A stretch of 64,000 nt of DNA, taken from Bin80 sp965203305. Lineage in GTDB: Bacteria > Bacteroidota > Rhodothermia > Rhodothermales > Bin80. The DNA lies in NCBI GenBank assembly GCA_965203305.1, contig OZ241874.1, positions 3,658,001 to 3,722,000 of the forward strand. The letters run 5' to 3'. This document shows positions 54,460 through 62,641 of the stretch, one piece after another. The position numbers and the translations under genes were made by a program. A model generated the notes under the pieces. That model was not told the origin of the DNA. It saw only the letters and a list, made by a program, of their open reading frames with translations, and searched no databases. Position 1 is the first letter of the stretch; each line of letters opens with the position of its first letter.

Positions 54460-55656
54460 ATGGACAGCACATCCCTGAGAACAGATTTTGCCCGGCATCT
54501 TGCTTGGACAAGTGATCATCCCCTTGGCTTTGAAGTGGAGCGAGCGGAGGGATCACTTCTCTTTTTGACGGGCGGAAAGCGTCTCATTGACTTCATCAGC
54601 GGAATTGCGGTCTCATCCGTGGGACATCGGCATCCAAGTGTTCTGCATGCAATTCGTACGCAGCTTGACCGGCACCTGCATGTCATGGTCTATGGAGAAT
54701 TTATTCAGGCACCGCAGGTGCAGTTTTGCAGGCACCTGACAGATGTCCTGCCAGCTTCGCTTGACTGCGTCTATCTTACGATGTCAGGAACCGAAGCGAA
54801 TGAGGGTTCGCTCAAACTGGCCAAGAAATACACCAGGCGCAGTCACATGATCGCCTTTGAGCGATCTTATCATGGAGATACTCATGGATCTCTGAGCGTC
54901 ACGGGAAGGCGTATTTATCAGGATTCCTTTCGTCCACTCTTGCCAGACATAACCTTTTTGCCGTTTGGAGATTTTGAGGCACTGGATGCCATTGATGATC
55001 GGGTGGCATGTGTAATTGCGGAGCCCATTCAGGGAGAGGGAGGAATGCGTGTCCCTCCTGCGGGATGGTTTCGGGCCTTGCGCTCCCGGTGTACTTCCAC
55101 GGGAAGTCTCCTGATTCTGGATGAGATCCAGACTGGCTTTGGACGAACCGGTCATCTGTTTGCCTTTGAGCATGAAGGGATTACTCCCGATATCCTCACC
55201 CTTGCCAAGGCGATGGGAGGCGGGATGCCGCTCGGCGCATTTGTGTCCAGTACCGAAAAAATGAAAGCCCTGCGAGATGATCCACCATTAAGCCATGTCA
55301 CAACGTTTGGCGGTCATCCTGTATCCTGTGCTGCGGCAGACGCGGCATTGCAGGTCATCCTGGACGAAGATCTGGCAGAGCGGGCAGTCTGGATAGGAGA
55401 ACGAGTCCGATCAAAACTCAAGCACGCAGCGATAAAGGATTTGCGCGGGCGAGGGGCCATGCTGGGCATGGATCTGCCAAGTACATCAACTGCCGAACAG
55501 GTTGTGAAAACCTGCCTTGATCATGGAGTTCTTCTGGGATGGACGCTTCACTCGGGGACCGTGATCCGAATCGCCCCTCCACTCAATATTCCCGAGGACA
55601 TTCTGGATGAAGCGATAGAAGTGATCGTAAAGGCATTGGATTATCTCACCGAATAG
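54460..55656 (+). CDS. Class III PLP-dependent aminotransferase
   Basis: 398 residues. PLP site: Asp in LLILDEIQTGFGRTG, Lys in LAKAMGGGMPLGAF; SGTEANEGSLKLAKKY and YHGDTHGSLS are the phosphate loop and stacking region. Relatives include ornithine, 4-aminobutyrate and acetylornithine aminotransferases. No arginine or proline genes adjoin, so I leave the substrate open. Divergent from the SDR. Confidence 0.88.
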   Translation: MDSTSLRTDFARHLAWTSDHPLGFEVERAEGSLLFLTGGKRLIDFISGIAVSSVGHRHPSVLHAIRTQLDRHLHVMVYGEFIQAPQVQFCRHLTDVLPASLDCVYLTMSGTEANEGSLKLAKKYTRRSHMIAFERSYHGDTHGSLSVTGRRIYQDSFRPLLPDITFLPFGDFEALDAIDDRVACVIAEPIQGEGGMRVPPAGWFRALRSRCTSTGSLLILDEIQTGFGRTGHLFAFEHEGITPDILTLAKAMGGGMPLGAFVSSTEKMKALRDDPPLSHVTTFGGHPVSCAAADAALQVILDEDLAERAVWIGERVRSKLKHAAIKDLRGRGAMLGMDLPSTSTAEQVVKTCLDHGVLLGWTLHSGTVIRIAPPLNIPEDILDEAIEVIVKALDYLTE

Positions 55657-55671
55657 CACAGATGTGTGCTG

Positions 55672-56382
55672 TCAATGTGCAGGCATCTGATCCCATGTCC
55701 GGCCATCCAGTATGCGCCCCGTCCGCTTCTTGAATACGCCGCCCCACTGCTTGAAAAAGAATGGCACCTGTTCCAGCACACAGATATCCCGGATTTCCCT
55801 CACCCATTCTTTTTCCATTGGCCTGGCACCCGGCCCAGACTCTCCTCCCACAATAACCCAGTCAACCCCTCGCACTGGAATGTCTGGAAGTGGTGCAAGT
55901 AGCGGCTCGAGTGACAGGAATTTGGTCTGTGCATTCGTCTGTTTGAGTTCTTCCAGACGGAACTGCCACCGCGGAGATTCAATACTGGTTCCAAGCCAGA
56001 TATTCGGACTCCAGTTCAGGCTTTCTTCCACCTCGAGAACGCGACTCGGCCTCTTGGTCAGCACCTGAAATGTATGTTGTGATGCCTGATTCATCGTCCT
56101 GAAAACGGCCTGAATAAACGACTCGTCAACTTCTTCATGAAAGAGGTCCGACATGGAATTGACGAACACCAGGCGTGGCTTGCGCCATGTGAGAGGGTCT
56201 CCCAGTGTCTGCGGATGCATGGTGACCGCAAATCCGTTGTGGTACTTCTCTACCCCCATAGCTTGCAACCTGCCAGACATGCGCTCTGCATAGCAGAATT
56301 TGCATCCGTGACTGATCTTGGTGCATCCGGTAACCGGATTCCAGGTCGTTTCTGTCCACTCAATACCTGATCGTGTTGACAT
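55672..56382 (-). CDS. Gp37/Gp68 family (DUF5131) three-Cys-motif protein
   Basis: 236 residues, phage Gp37/Gp68 family. The Cys motif CTKISHGCKFCYAE sits at residues ~20-33. VFVNSMSDLFHEEV, FQVLTKRPSR, IWLGTSIESPRW and FLSLEPLLAPLPDI with WVIVGGESGPGARPM and FFKQWGG follow; all are family hallmarks. The CxxxC-like cluster resembles a radical-SAM Fe-S site, but activity is uncharacterised as far as I know. The family is repeatedly found next to TcmP, as here (2-base gap). Complete and in frame. Confidence 0.9.
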   Translation of the reverse strand: MSTRSGIEWTETTWNPVTGCTKISHGCKFCYAERMSGRLQAMGVEKYHNGFAVTMHPQTLGDPLTWRKPRLVFVNSMSDLFHEEVDESFIQAVFRTMNQASQHTFQVLTKRPSRVLEVEESLNWSPNIWLGTSIESPRWQFRLEELKQTNAQTKFLSLEPLLAPLPDIPVRGVDWVIVGGESGPGARPMEKEWVREIRDICVLEQVPFFFKQWGGVFKKRTGRILDGRTWDQMPAH

Positions 56383-56384
56383 GT

Positions 56385-57248
56385 CTACAACCCATTAACT
56401 GGATCAAGAAGATGCTCGGCAATTCGCTTTGCAACCCCAATGGCAGCCGGCGCGTCACTGCCCACGCAAAATATAAGATCGTACAAAGGTGAGTTCCTCG
56501 AATTTCTGAGTGTCTTGGACTGATCAAGAAACCGTTCGGCAAACAATTCCCTGAGTCTGCCCTTGTAGATGCCAATCAGATTGTTTACGCCGGATACTCG
56601 CTCAAACCGATGCTCCCCAGTAAAAAGTTGAGGAATCTCCTGATACAGGTTTTTCCAACTGTCATTACCATAAATCCTCGTCAATGTCTGAGCGAACTTT
56701 GGGGAGATATCCTCTGGGGTCCTATTCATGGGCAGCATTCGGGCAACCGTGGATGCAGGAAAAAGAATCTAGGTATCAAGTGCTTTATACTCGGCAATTA
56801 TCTTCAGAGTACTCCAGTCAACTTGTGCCCCGAATGGATCAAGGAAAAGCACTCCTCTACTGTTCCGCCAATCTCTCCTCAAGGTCTGGAGAGATTCATT
56901 TGCATCAGCTCTCTTCACAGTGATTCTCCTGCCAGGCTTCTCTGTACACAGTCTCTTCAATTTTGAACATCTCTCCTCATCTTGCTCAATGAAGATCAAC
57001 TCGTCAAAGTGCTTATCTTTAATGTCCAGAGCTATCCTGGCAGATCCATCAATGAATTTAATTTGGTCAGGATCCTGATTTTTCAACTCAACCATACCAG
57101 TGCCGGCAAAGGCATCAATATACAGGAGCTCAAACGGTTTATCCTTGAGAGCAGTTGTATATGCATTGAGGTAATTTCTGAGAATCTCAAGCTTTTCTCG
57201 AGTCCAGTTTCCACCGAATGAGGCTTTACTTTTGCTGGCCATAGTCAA
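56385..57248 (-). pseudogene. tcmP: Three-Cys-motif partner TcmP, interrupted by one TAG
   Basis: 288 codons from ATG 57248 in a single frame, broken only by TAG at 56771-56769 (minus strand). Before it the protein reads FAGTGMVE and FLDPFGAQVDW; after it the same frame continues ILFPASTVARMLPMNRT to the stop at 56385. In TcmP the broken position is normally Trp, so TGG to TAG is the simplest cause. No frameshift is needed. Either the gene is dead, or readthrough occurs, or it is a sequencing error. A 159-residue N-terminal product is still possible. Confidence 0.85.
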
Positions 57249-57325
57249 TAGTCAATTCTCTAAGGGGAACTACACAGAAGGCATGGTGCTATGTCAGTAA
57301 CTGACTACACGAATGAAGAATAGAC

Positions 57326-58231
57326 TTATCCTGCTCTGTCAGCATATCGTATCCCGGTTGCAAGAACACATGCCAGATTCACAGGAACAGCATTTCCGAT
57401 CTGCTTCTCCACGCTTGTATTTCGGTTGTCTGCTTTCCAGTCCCATTCCTTGGGAAAAGTCTGTATCCGACTTCTCTCAAATGATGTGAGTGCTCTTACC
57501 GTGGACGGAGGAGCACTATCCAGACGATTGCCTTGATAACCCGGGGGCACAGGGCGATTGACTCCCCGAATTGTGGGAGATGGCTCGTATACTGAGAAGA
57601 CAGATCTGCGCGAATAATTTCTGGGATGCCGATAGTAAAAATCTATTTCAATATCTCTCCCGAAATACTCCTTTACGGTCAGACTTTTTTCGGAGATGTT
57701 CTTTTTGACAAACTGAGCAAACCTAGCCGCTACATTCTTTCTGAGGGATCCAAAAGCAAAAAAACGCTTTCTTGACTGCGGAACCCCATAGTGACATGCA
57801 TCCAGTATAATCTCGGCAATTTCGTACCCGCTTGCAATCAGGATCTCTTTTGTTTCTGTGTAGGCTCCGCTCCGACGAACTTGAGGAACATTTTCCATCA
57901 GAAAAAACTGGGGAGTACATTTTGTAACGATCTCGCCAAAAGCATTGGTCAGATTTGCCCGATATCCCTCAACTCTTTTGCCAGCACTGGAAAAGTCTTG
58001 GCAGGGAGGACCTCCCGCTATAATGTCAGGACAAAGAGAGACTATTTGGAAGGTAGCTGTGTCCGTATCTGCAAGATCAATCTGCGCGACATGATCTGAC
58101 AAGTTCCTCCGATATGTGTTAATGGCATCCCGCCAATTATCAAATGCTCCAACTACATCAATTCCCCCATCTATAAATCCTGCACTGAGCCCTCCCGCAC
58201 CACAAAATAAATCTACTGCTGAAAGTGCCAT
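57326..58231 (-). CDS. dcm: C5 cytosine-specific DNA methyltransferase
   Basis: 301 residues, small for the family. Motif I DLFCGAGGLSAGF, IV with the nucleophile Cys in GGPPCQDFS, VI ENVP, VIII YGVPQSRKRFF, a short target-recognition region (about 195-240), IX/X with TIRGVNRPVP, ERSRIQTFP and QIGNAVPVNL. No restriction endonuclease gene is beside it, so it is an orphan or part of the TcmP/Gp37 island. It lies 77 bases upstream of tcmP on the same strand. Confidence 0.93.
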   Translation of the reverse strand: MALSAVDLFCGAGGLSAGFIDGGIDVVGAFDNWRDAINTYRRNLSDHVAQIDLADTDTATFQIVSLCPDIIAGGPPCQDFSSAGKRVEGYRANLTNAFGEIVTKCTPQFFLMENVPQVRRSGAYTETKEILIASGYEIAEIILDACHYGVPQSRKRFFAFGSLRKNVAARFAQFVKKNISEKSLTVKEYFGRDIEIDFYYRHPRNYSRRSVFSVYEPSPTIRGVNRPVPPGYQGNRLDSAPPSTVRALTSFERSRIQTFPKEWDWKADNRNTSVEKQIGNAVPVNLACVLATGIRYADRAG

Positions 58232-58349
58232 GATAAGGGGTGTACCCTGTAGTTATGGGCTACCTGTCCAGGAATTTATGCCATTTCCAGCGAATAGCAA
58301 ATTCGCTAACCGCATGGAAAATGATACCATCAAGTTTTATGATATATGT

Positions 58350-58378
58350 TATATACTCTCTTTGTGATAAAGTTGCAA
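58350..58378 (-). promoter_or_regulatory. Candidate sigma-70-type promoter of the dcm-tcmP-Gp37 island
   Basis: On the minus strand TTGCAA, 17-base spacer, TATATA, in the most AT-rich stretch of the window, about 118 bases upstream of the dcm ATG. This is an E. coli-like -35/-10 layout, unlike the TAnnTTTG boxes expected for Bacteroidota. Confidence 0.45.
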
Positions 58379-58401
58379 CATATCGTATGCCCAAAATAAA
58401 T

Positions 58402-58426
58402 GGGAATTATCCAGTAAAATCCGCAA
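58402..58426 (-). repeat. ATPase-associated repeat R7
   Basis: The minus strand reads GCGGATTTTACTGGATAA then TTCCC, about 20 bases after the stop of ATPase copy 4. It forms an inverted pair with R8 at 59901. Confidence 0.8.
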
Positions 58427-58446
58427 GGCGGGAAAATGGAGAGAGG

Positions 58447-59841
58447 TTATCTCTCCATCCCCATGTCTGTATCCCGATCACTGTTGGAAGGGTCTCTGCC
58501 CGGTGGAGGTTCCTGACCAGAATTGTCTTTCTCCGATTTGCGGATCGTGGGTTCTTTTCCCTCCTCTTTTTCAGGAGAGGGACTGTCTGGAATATGGTTT
58601 CCCGCTTCCTTTTGGGGACCCTCCGCCTCAGACTGGTCTTTTGACTCCGGCTGTTGCCCGGAAACATCTCTGGTAGGGTGGCGACTTGCCTGTCTCTGTT
58701 TCCCGATCTCTTCATCGCGCAATCTGGCCTCCCGAATCCGACCGGCTTTTTCTGTCAGGTAGTCATACAGGGAGGGGATGGGGATTGTGTAGGAGTCCTT
58801 GTAGCGGTGGAGAACGCCTTTCGACACCGCCTTCTCAAACCCTGCTTTCCCCAGGTACCGTATAATGCCCGCCTCGCTGAGTCCCTTTCTCGCTCGAGGG
58901 CTGCGGAACATCTCCTCCAGACGGAGAACATGATCATCTTTCAGCCCTTTCGTCCGGGCTTCATAGTATTCCAGGCGTTCTTCCCGCCCAGTCTCAATGA
59001 CGATACGCAGCAACTCCGGGGTCATCCTCCCACCGTTTTCCTTAAGTATCTGTCCGGCATTCCGGGCATAGGAATCAACATGTCTGGGCCACAGATACGT
59101 TTCTTGGGTGATGGCATCAATCCACGCGGTGGTGTCTCCCTTTGCCTTCCCTGCCCCAAGCCAGTCATCTATCACGGCTCTTTCTTCTTCCTTTTTCAGG
59201 GGTTGCATGTCAAACCTGCATCGTGCAGCCAACCGGGATATCCCCAGTGATCTGAATGCCTCATCGGTCATCCCCAGTCCACCAGCGAGGAGTATCACGG
59301 GCTTCCCCAACTCTCCATTGTGAATCTCCGTCAGAAGATCGCTGACCTCGTCTTTGTACGGTCCATTGATATTTTTGCTTTCTCCCATACGCTGGGCCTC
59401 GTCCAGAATCAAGAGGAGCGGGTCCTTTATTTTCTGGATCAGGCTCTTGGGGGTGACCTTCGGGGTGGCTTTTTTTGTCGTTCGTGATAGCCCCCCTTCG
59501 AGGGATGCCCCAAAGTATTCCACTTTCCCGCCACCCCCGGTGGTTTTTTCTGTGGTGATCTCTTTCTTCTTCATCCCCAGACACTCCGCCATCGAGTCTG
59601 GATCCCACAAGGCCGTGACGACAAGTTTTCGGACCTCCCACTTCTCTCTCTTTGCCTTCTTCCAGCATTCGGCCAGCAGGGCCGACTTGCCGATCCCCGG
59701 CGGCCCTTGCACAAGGAAGATGGTCCCTTCGTTATTTTTTTTGTCGTCCCGCAGCCTGTTCTCAAAGCTGTCCAGTATGGGGGTGCGCCCGTGGAAGTAG
59801 GGGGTGGCTCCACGGTCTGTGGATTTTCGAAGCGGGTCCAT
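58447..59841 (-). CDS. AAA/STAND-like P-loop ATPase, copy 4 (full length)
   Basis: 464 residues, starting MDPLRKSTDRGATPYFHGR. Walker A GPPGIGKS (46-53), a variable region (about 70-140) with TTGGGGKVEYFGASLEGG, Walker B PLLLILDEAQ, LLAGGLGMTDEA, a helical domain and SLYDYLTEKAGRIREA. The middle matches copy 2, but the charged tail from RQASRH to MGMER matches copies 1 and 3. This mosaic suggests recombination between copies. R7 and R8 flank it as inverted repeats. The copy lacks the 150-base leader seen before copy 1. The IS lies 94 bases upstream of its start. Confidence 0.85.
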   Translation of the reverse strand: MDPLRKSTDRGATPYFHGRTPILDSFENRLRDDKKNNEGTIFLVQGPPGIGKSALLAECWKKAKREKWEVRKLVVTALWDPDSMAECLGMKKKEITTEKTTGGGGKVEYFGASLEGGLSRTTKKATPKVTPKSLIQKIKDPLLLILDEAQRMGESKNINGPYKDEVSDLLTEIHNGELGKPVILLAGGLGMTDEAFRSLGISRLAARCRFDMQPLKKEEERAVIDDWLGAGKAKGDTTAWIDAITQETYLWPRHVDSYARNAGQILKENGGRMTPELLRIVIETGREERLEYYEARTKGLKDDHVLRLEEMFRSPRARKGLSEAGIIRYLGKAGFEKAVSKGVLHRYKDSYTIPIPSLYDYLTEKAGRIREARLRDEEIGKQRQASRHPTRDVSGQQPESKDQSEAEGPQKEAGNHIPDSPSPEKEEGKEPTIRKSEKDNSGQEPPPGRDPSNSDRDTDMGMER

Positions 59842-59900
59842 GGTTCCTGCCGTAACTGGTCAAAAAAAGACTACCCTTCGGAGCACAGTCTGTTCCCGCA

Positions 59901-59926
59901 CTTGCGGATTTTGCGGGATAAATCCC
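59901..59926 (+). repeat. ATPase-associated repeat R8
   Basis: GCGGATTTTGCGGGATAA then ATCCC, 60 bases upstream of the copy 4 start and inverted relative to R7. The IS begins 9 bases further on. Confidence 0.8.
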
Positions 59927-59934
59927 AAATAAAT

Positions 59935-61805
59935 AGTGTCTGTCCGAAAACACGGGATATATGGGTTTGCGCTGGTTCCTGTGCGCATTTTTGGGGATAT
60001 TTCTTTTCTAAAGAAGTCCACTTTTTGGGGGATATGATCGTATAAGCCCTGAAACCCGTTCATCTTTTTCCTTTTGCTGAGATGAGAAAAGTCATTGAAC
60101 CTCAACTTGAGATTGGATGGAAGCCTCTGGAAGAGATCACGCTGCCCCTTCACAATCGGGATGATTTCTATCTGTGCATGACGGCCATTTTGCATCTTTA
60201 CCATGATGTTTTGCTGCGTGCGCGTCTGTTTTCCCGGTTGGCGGAGATTTTTCCTGCGGGGGTTCGGACGGATCGGGGGCGTCCGGGGATGTTTGCATGG
60301 CGCATCTTCGTGCTGGGGGTGCTGAAGCAGGTTCTTCGGTGCGACTATCAGAGACTGGCCATGCTGGCCACGGAAGTGCAGGTTTTGCGACAGATTCTGT
60401 TCCATTCCGAATTTGACGATACGGTCTACTGTCCGCAGACCTTGCAGGACAATCTTTCTCTTCTGACCTCCGAGATTCTGGCAGAATTCATTCAAATGGT
60501 GGCAGAGTGCGGACAGAAGGTGGCGGGAAAGCAGGAGGGGGAGGTGTTGCAGGGGCGGTGCGATTCCAAGGTGTGCAAGACCAATGTGGAGTTTCCCTCT
60601 GATCTGCGCCTTCTTCGGGATTCTGTCTGCGGGGGACTTCGGGAATGTGCCAAAACCGCGGATGCGCTGGATGTACCGGGCTGGCAGCAGATACAGCATC
60701 TGATGAAGACGGTAGAGAAGGCCCACAAGCCGGTATGTATCGCCAGGAAATACAAATCCCGTCCGGGCAAGGTTCGCTATTTCTTGCGTCTGTGTCGGAA
60801 GCGGGGCAGAAAAGTAGTGGACTTTCTGCGGAACCTGCATGACAGGAAAACAGAGCTGGAGCGGAAACAGGCAACGGGTTCGCTCACCAAGGCGGAAGAG
60901 AAGATGCTGAACACCGTGCTCCGTGCGATGCAGCGAATCTATTCTTTTCTGGGGTATATGGCGGTATTGCACGATCAGGTGCGTCGTCGGGTCTTGCATG
61001 GAGAGAAGATTCCGCATCGTGAGAAGATATTTTCGATCACCAAGCCGTTTACCCGCTGGATCGTGAAAGGGAAAGAAGGGGTGCTGTGCGAGTTGGGGGT
61101 TCCGGTGGCGATTATAGAAGATCAGTACCCGTTTATTCTGGGGCATGAGATTCTGTGGACGGGGACGGACAAGGATGTGGCGGTCTCGCTCACGGGGAGC
61201 GTGCAGGAGCAGTTTCCTTCCCTGCGTGAATGTTCGTATGATCGGGGTTTTTACAGTCCGGAGGTTCGGGAGAAGTTGGATGAGATGCTGGATGTGAATG
61301 CGATGCCGAAGAAAGGGAGGATGACGAAGGAAGAGCAGGAGCGGCAAAGCGATCCTGCCTTCCAGCGCGCAAGGAAACGCCATCCGGGCGTGGAATCCGC
61401 GCTGAACAACCTGGATCATCGGGGCTGGAATCTGGTGCGGGAAACAAGCCGGGAAGGCTTTGCCCGAGTCGTAGCGACCGCTATTCTGGCCGCCAATGTC
61501 CACCGACTGGGGAGGCTGCTCCGGGAACAGGAGATCATCAAGAAAGCGAAACGACGACGAAAGCTCGCCGCATAGGCGTGCATCCCCCCTTTCTTGCGGA
61601 TTGACGAGGTGCCAAATTCAGGTGAATGCCAGAGGTACGTCCGATTCCTGCGAAGGAGGCACAAATGTACACCAATTCCCCCAAAATCCGCCCTCAAAAC
61701 GGGAAGAATCTCCCCACTCCAGTCCATTTTGCGTCCAATATGACAGGAGATCTGCCCCGCCCCTGTTGCCAGTTCCCGAAAATCGGCAATTTTCGGATGG
61801 ACACT
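59935..61805 (+). mobile_element. Complete ISNCY-type insertion sequence, 1871 bp
   Basis: Ends are imperfect inverted repeats, AGTGTCTGTCCGAAAA on the left and TTTTCGGATGGACACT on the right (two mismatches in 16). AAAT flanks both sides (59931-59934 and 61806-61809), a likely 4-bp target duplication. One full transposase gene is inside. Element, ends and duplication are intact, so it may be recent or active. Confidence 0.85.
60082..61575 (+). CDS. ISNCY-family transposase
   Basis: 497 residues, DDE-type. The start MRKVIEPQLEIGWKPLEEI, then FDDTVYCPQTLQDNLSLL, GRCDSKVCKTNVEFPSD (first catalytic Asp), LGVPVAIIEDQYPF, CSYDRGFYSPEVRE (second Asp) and HPGVESALNNLDHRGWNLV (Glu) match the ISNCY transposases. 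A minus-strand frame of 547 codons overlaps it but has no gene features. The frame is uninterrupted, so the enzyme is probably functional. Confidence 0.92.
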   Translation: MRKVIEPQLEIGWKPLEEITLPLHNRDDFYLCMTAILHLYHDVLLRARLFSRLAEIFPAGVRTDRGRPGMFAWRIFVLGVLKQVLRCDYQRLAMLATEVQVLRQILFHSEFDDTVYCPQTLQDNLSLLTSEILAEFIQMVAECGQKVAGKQEGEVLQGRCDSKVCKTNVEFPSDLRLLRDSVCGGLRECAKTADALDVPGWQQIQHLMKTVEKAHKPVCIARKYKSRPGKVRYFLRLCRKRGRKVVDFLRNLHDRKTELERKQATGSLTKAEEKMLNTVLRAMQRIYSFLGYMAVLHDQVRRRVLHGEKIPHREKIFSITKPFTRWIVKGKEGVLCELGVPVAIIEDQYPFILGHEILWTGTDKDVAVSLTGSVQEQFPSLRECSYDRGFYSPEVREKLDEMLDVNAMPKKGRMTKEEQERQSDPAFQRARKRHPGVESALNNLDHRGWNLVRETSREGFARVVATAILAANVHRLGRLLREQEIIKKAKRRRKLAA

Positions 61806-61809
61806 AAAT

Positions 61810-62049
61810 AGTGTCTCCAAAGGAAGTATAGAGGTGGTCAGGTACGATCCGTGGATCCCGAATACGGCAGAATGTGCTGATTTCTGGACCAATTGGTGCA
61901 GGCAGAAGTCATGTGGACTGCACTTTAGCCCACCAGCTTCATCCAGAGGATATTTGAAGCGTCTGTTACCAGCATCAGCAACTCCCGGACCTGCATGCGA
62001 AGATCATGCCCACGCTTTTAGATCCCATCGTTAGCAGAGTTGCTGGCCG
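61810..62049. other. Short gap between IS and 62050 gene
   Basis: 240 bases, no gene. Immediately after the target duplication is another AGTGTCT, which may be the first bases of an older inverted repeat. Confidence 0.3.
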
Positions 62050-62544
62050 TCAGGAAGATTCGTATACGACATTTACCTCAGTCCAGCTTGACTGATCCTC
62101 CTTCATGTATCGATTTACGATCTCTGATACCTCTGCAGGAATTTCAGCAGTGACCTCTCTGTCTGGTATCCTGTTCAGAATTTCCTGCACCCATGTACGC
62201 TGCAGAAGCTCATCCGTAATGTGCTGTGCGATGTACGGATACTCCCTCAAGAGTTCTTTTTCACTAATCGTGCCAAAGTCAATCTTGATCCGCGTGATGC
62301 GATCATGGGTGAGCCTCGCCCGAAAGGTCGCCCTCATCTTATAGGACCGCAGGATCGTCAGAATTGTCCTCGTCGAAATGGCAAGCACAACTACCTGCAT
62401 GTCCAAGTCAGGCAGAGTTATAGATACGTCCCTGAGATCGTCCCGATAGAACATGTGCCTGGCGGCATCCATGAACGGGGAAAAGTCGTCATATGGGCTG
62501 GCTATGGCTAGGGCATCCTTGCCTAAGCGATCTTTTTCTGGCAT
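62050..62544 (-). CDS. Hypothetical protein
   Basis: 164 residues, soluble, no signal or membrane segment. Two beta-rich stretches (LPDLDMQVVVLAISTRTILT and RLTHDRITRIKIDFG) are followed by a helical acidic C-terminus (EIPAEVSEIVNRYMKED). I do not recognise a family. It has its own putative promoter with an inverted repeat. It is separated from the downstream IS by 240 bases and from the GT2 gene by about 100. Confidence 0.55.
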   Translation of the reverse strand: MPEKDRLGKDALAIASPYDDFSPFMDAARHMFYRDDLRDVSITLPDLDMQVVVLAISTRTILTILRSYKMRATFRARLTHDRITRIKIDFGTISEKELLREYPYIAQHITDELLQRTWVQEILNRIPDREVTAEIPAEVSEIVNRYMKEDQSSWTEVNVVYESS

Positions 62545-62575
62545 CCGCTTTGGAGTGTCTTTGAGAATAGGTTCC

Positions 62576-62594
62576 TTCTACAAATATAGTAGAA
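62576..62594 (-). promoter_or_regulatory. Candidate -7 box inside an inverted repeat
   Basis: The minus strand has TATATTTG at 62588-62581 (TAnnTTTG type) enclosed by TTCTAC / GTAGAA arms. The 62544 start is 37 bases downstream. This could be a regulated promoter; no -33 TTTG is clear. Confidence 0.35.
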
Positions 62595-62641
62595 ACAGTC
62601 TGAAATCTGGCAGTTCCTGCAGGTCTTGAATTCGCTGGTTG

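Noticed and set aside
59860..61503. 547-codon minus-strand frame across the IS
   Set aside because: Fully antisense to a clear DDE transposase, very rich in His/Arg/Pro/Leu, no motif or start context.
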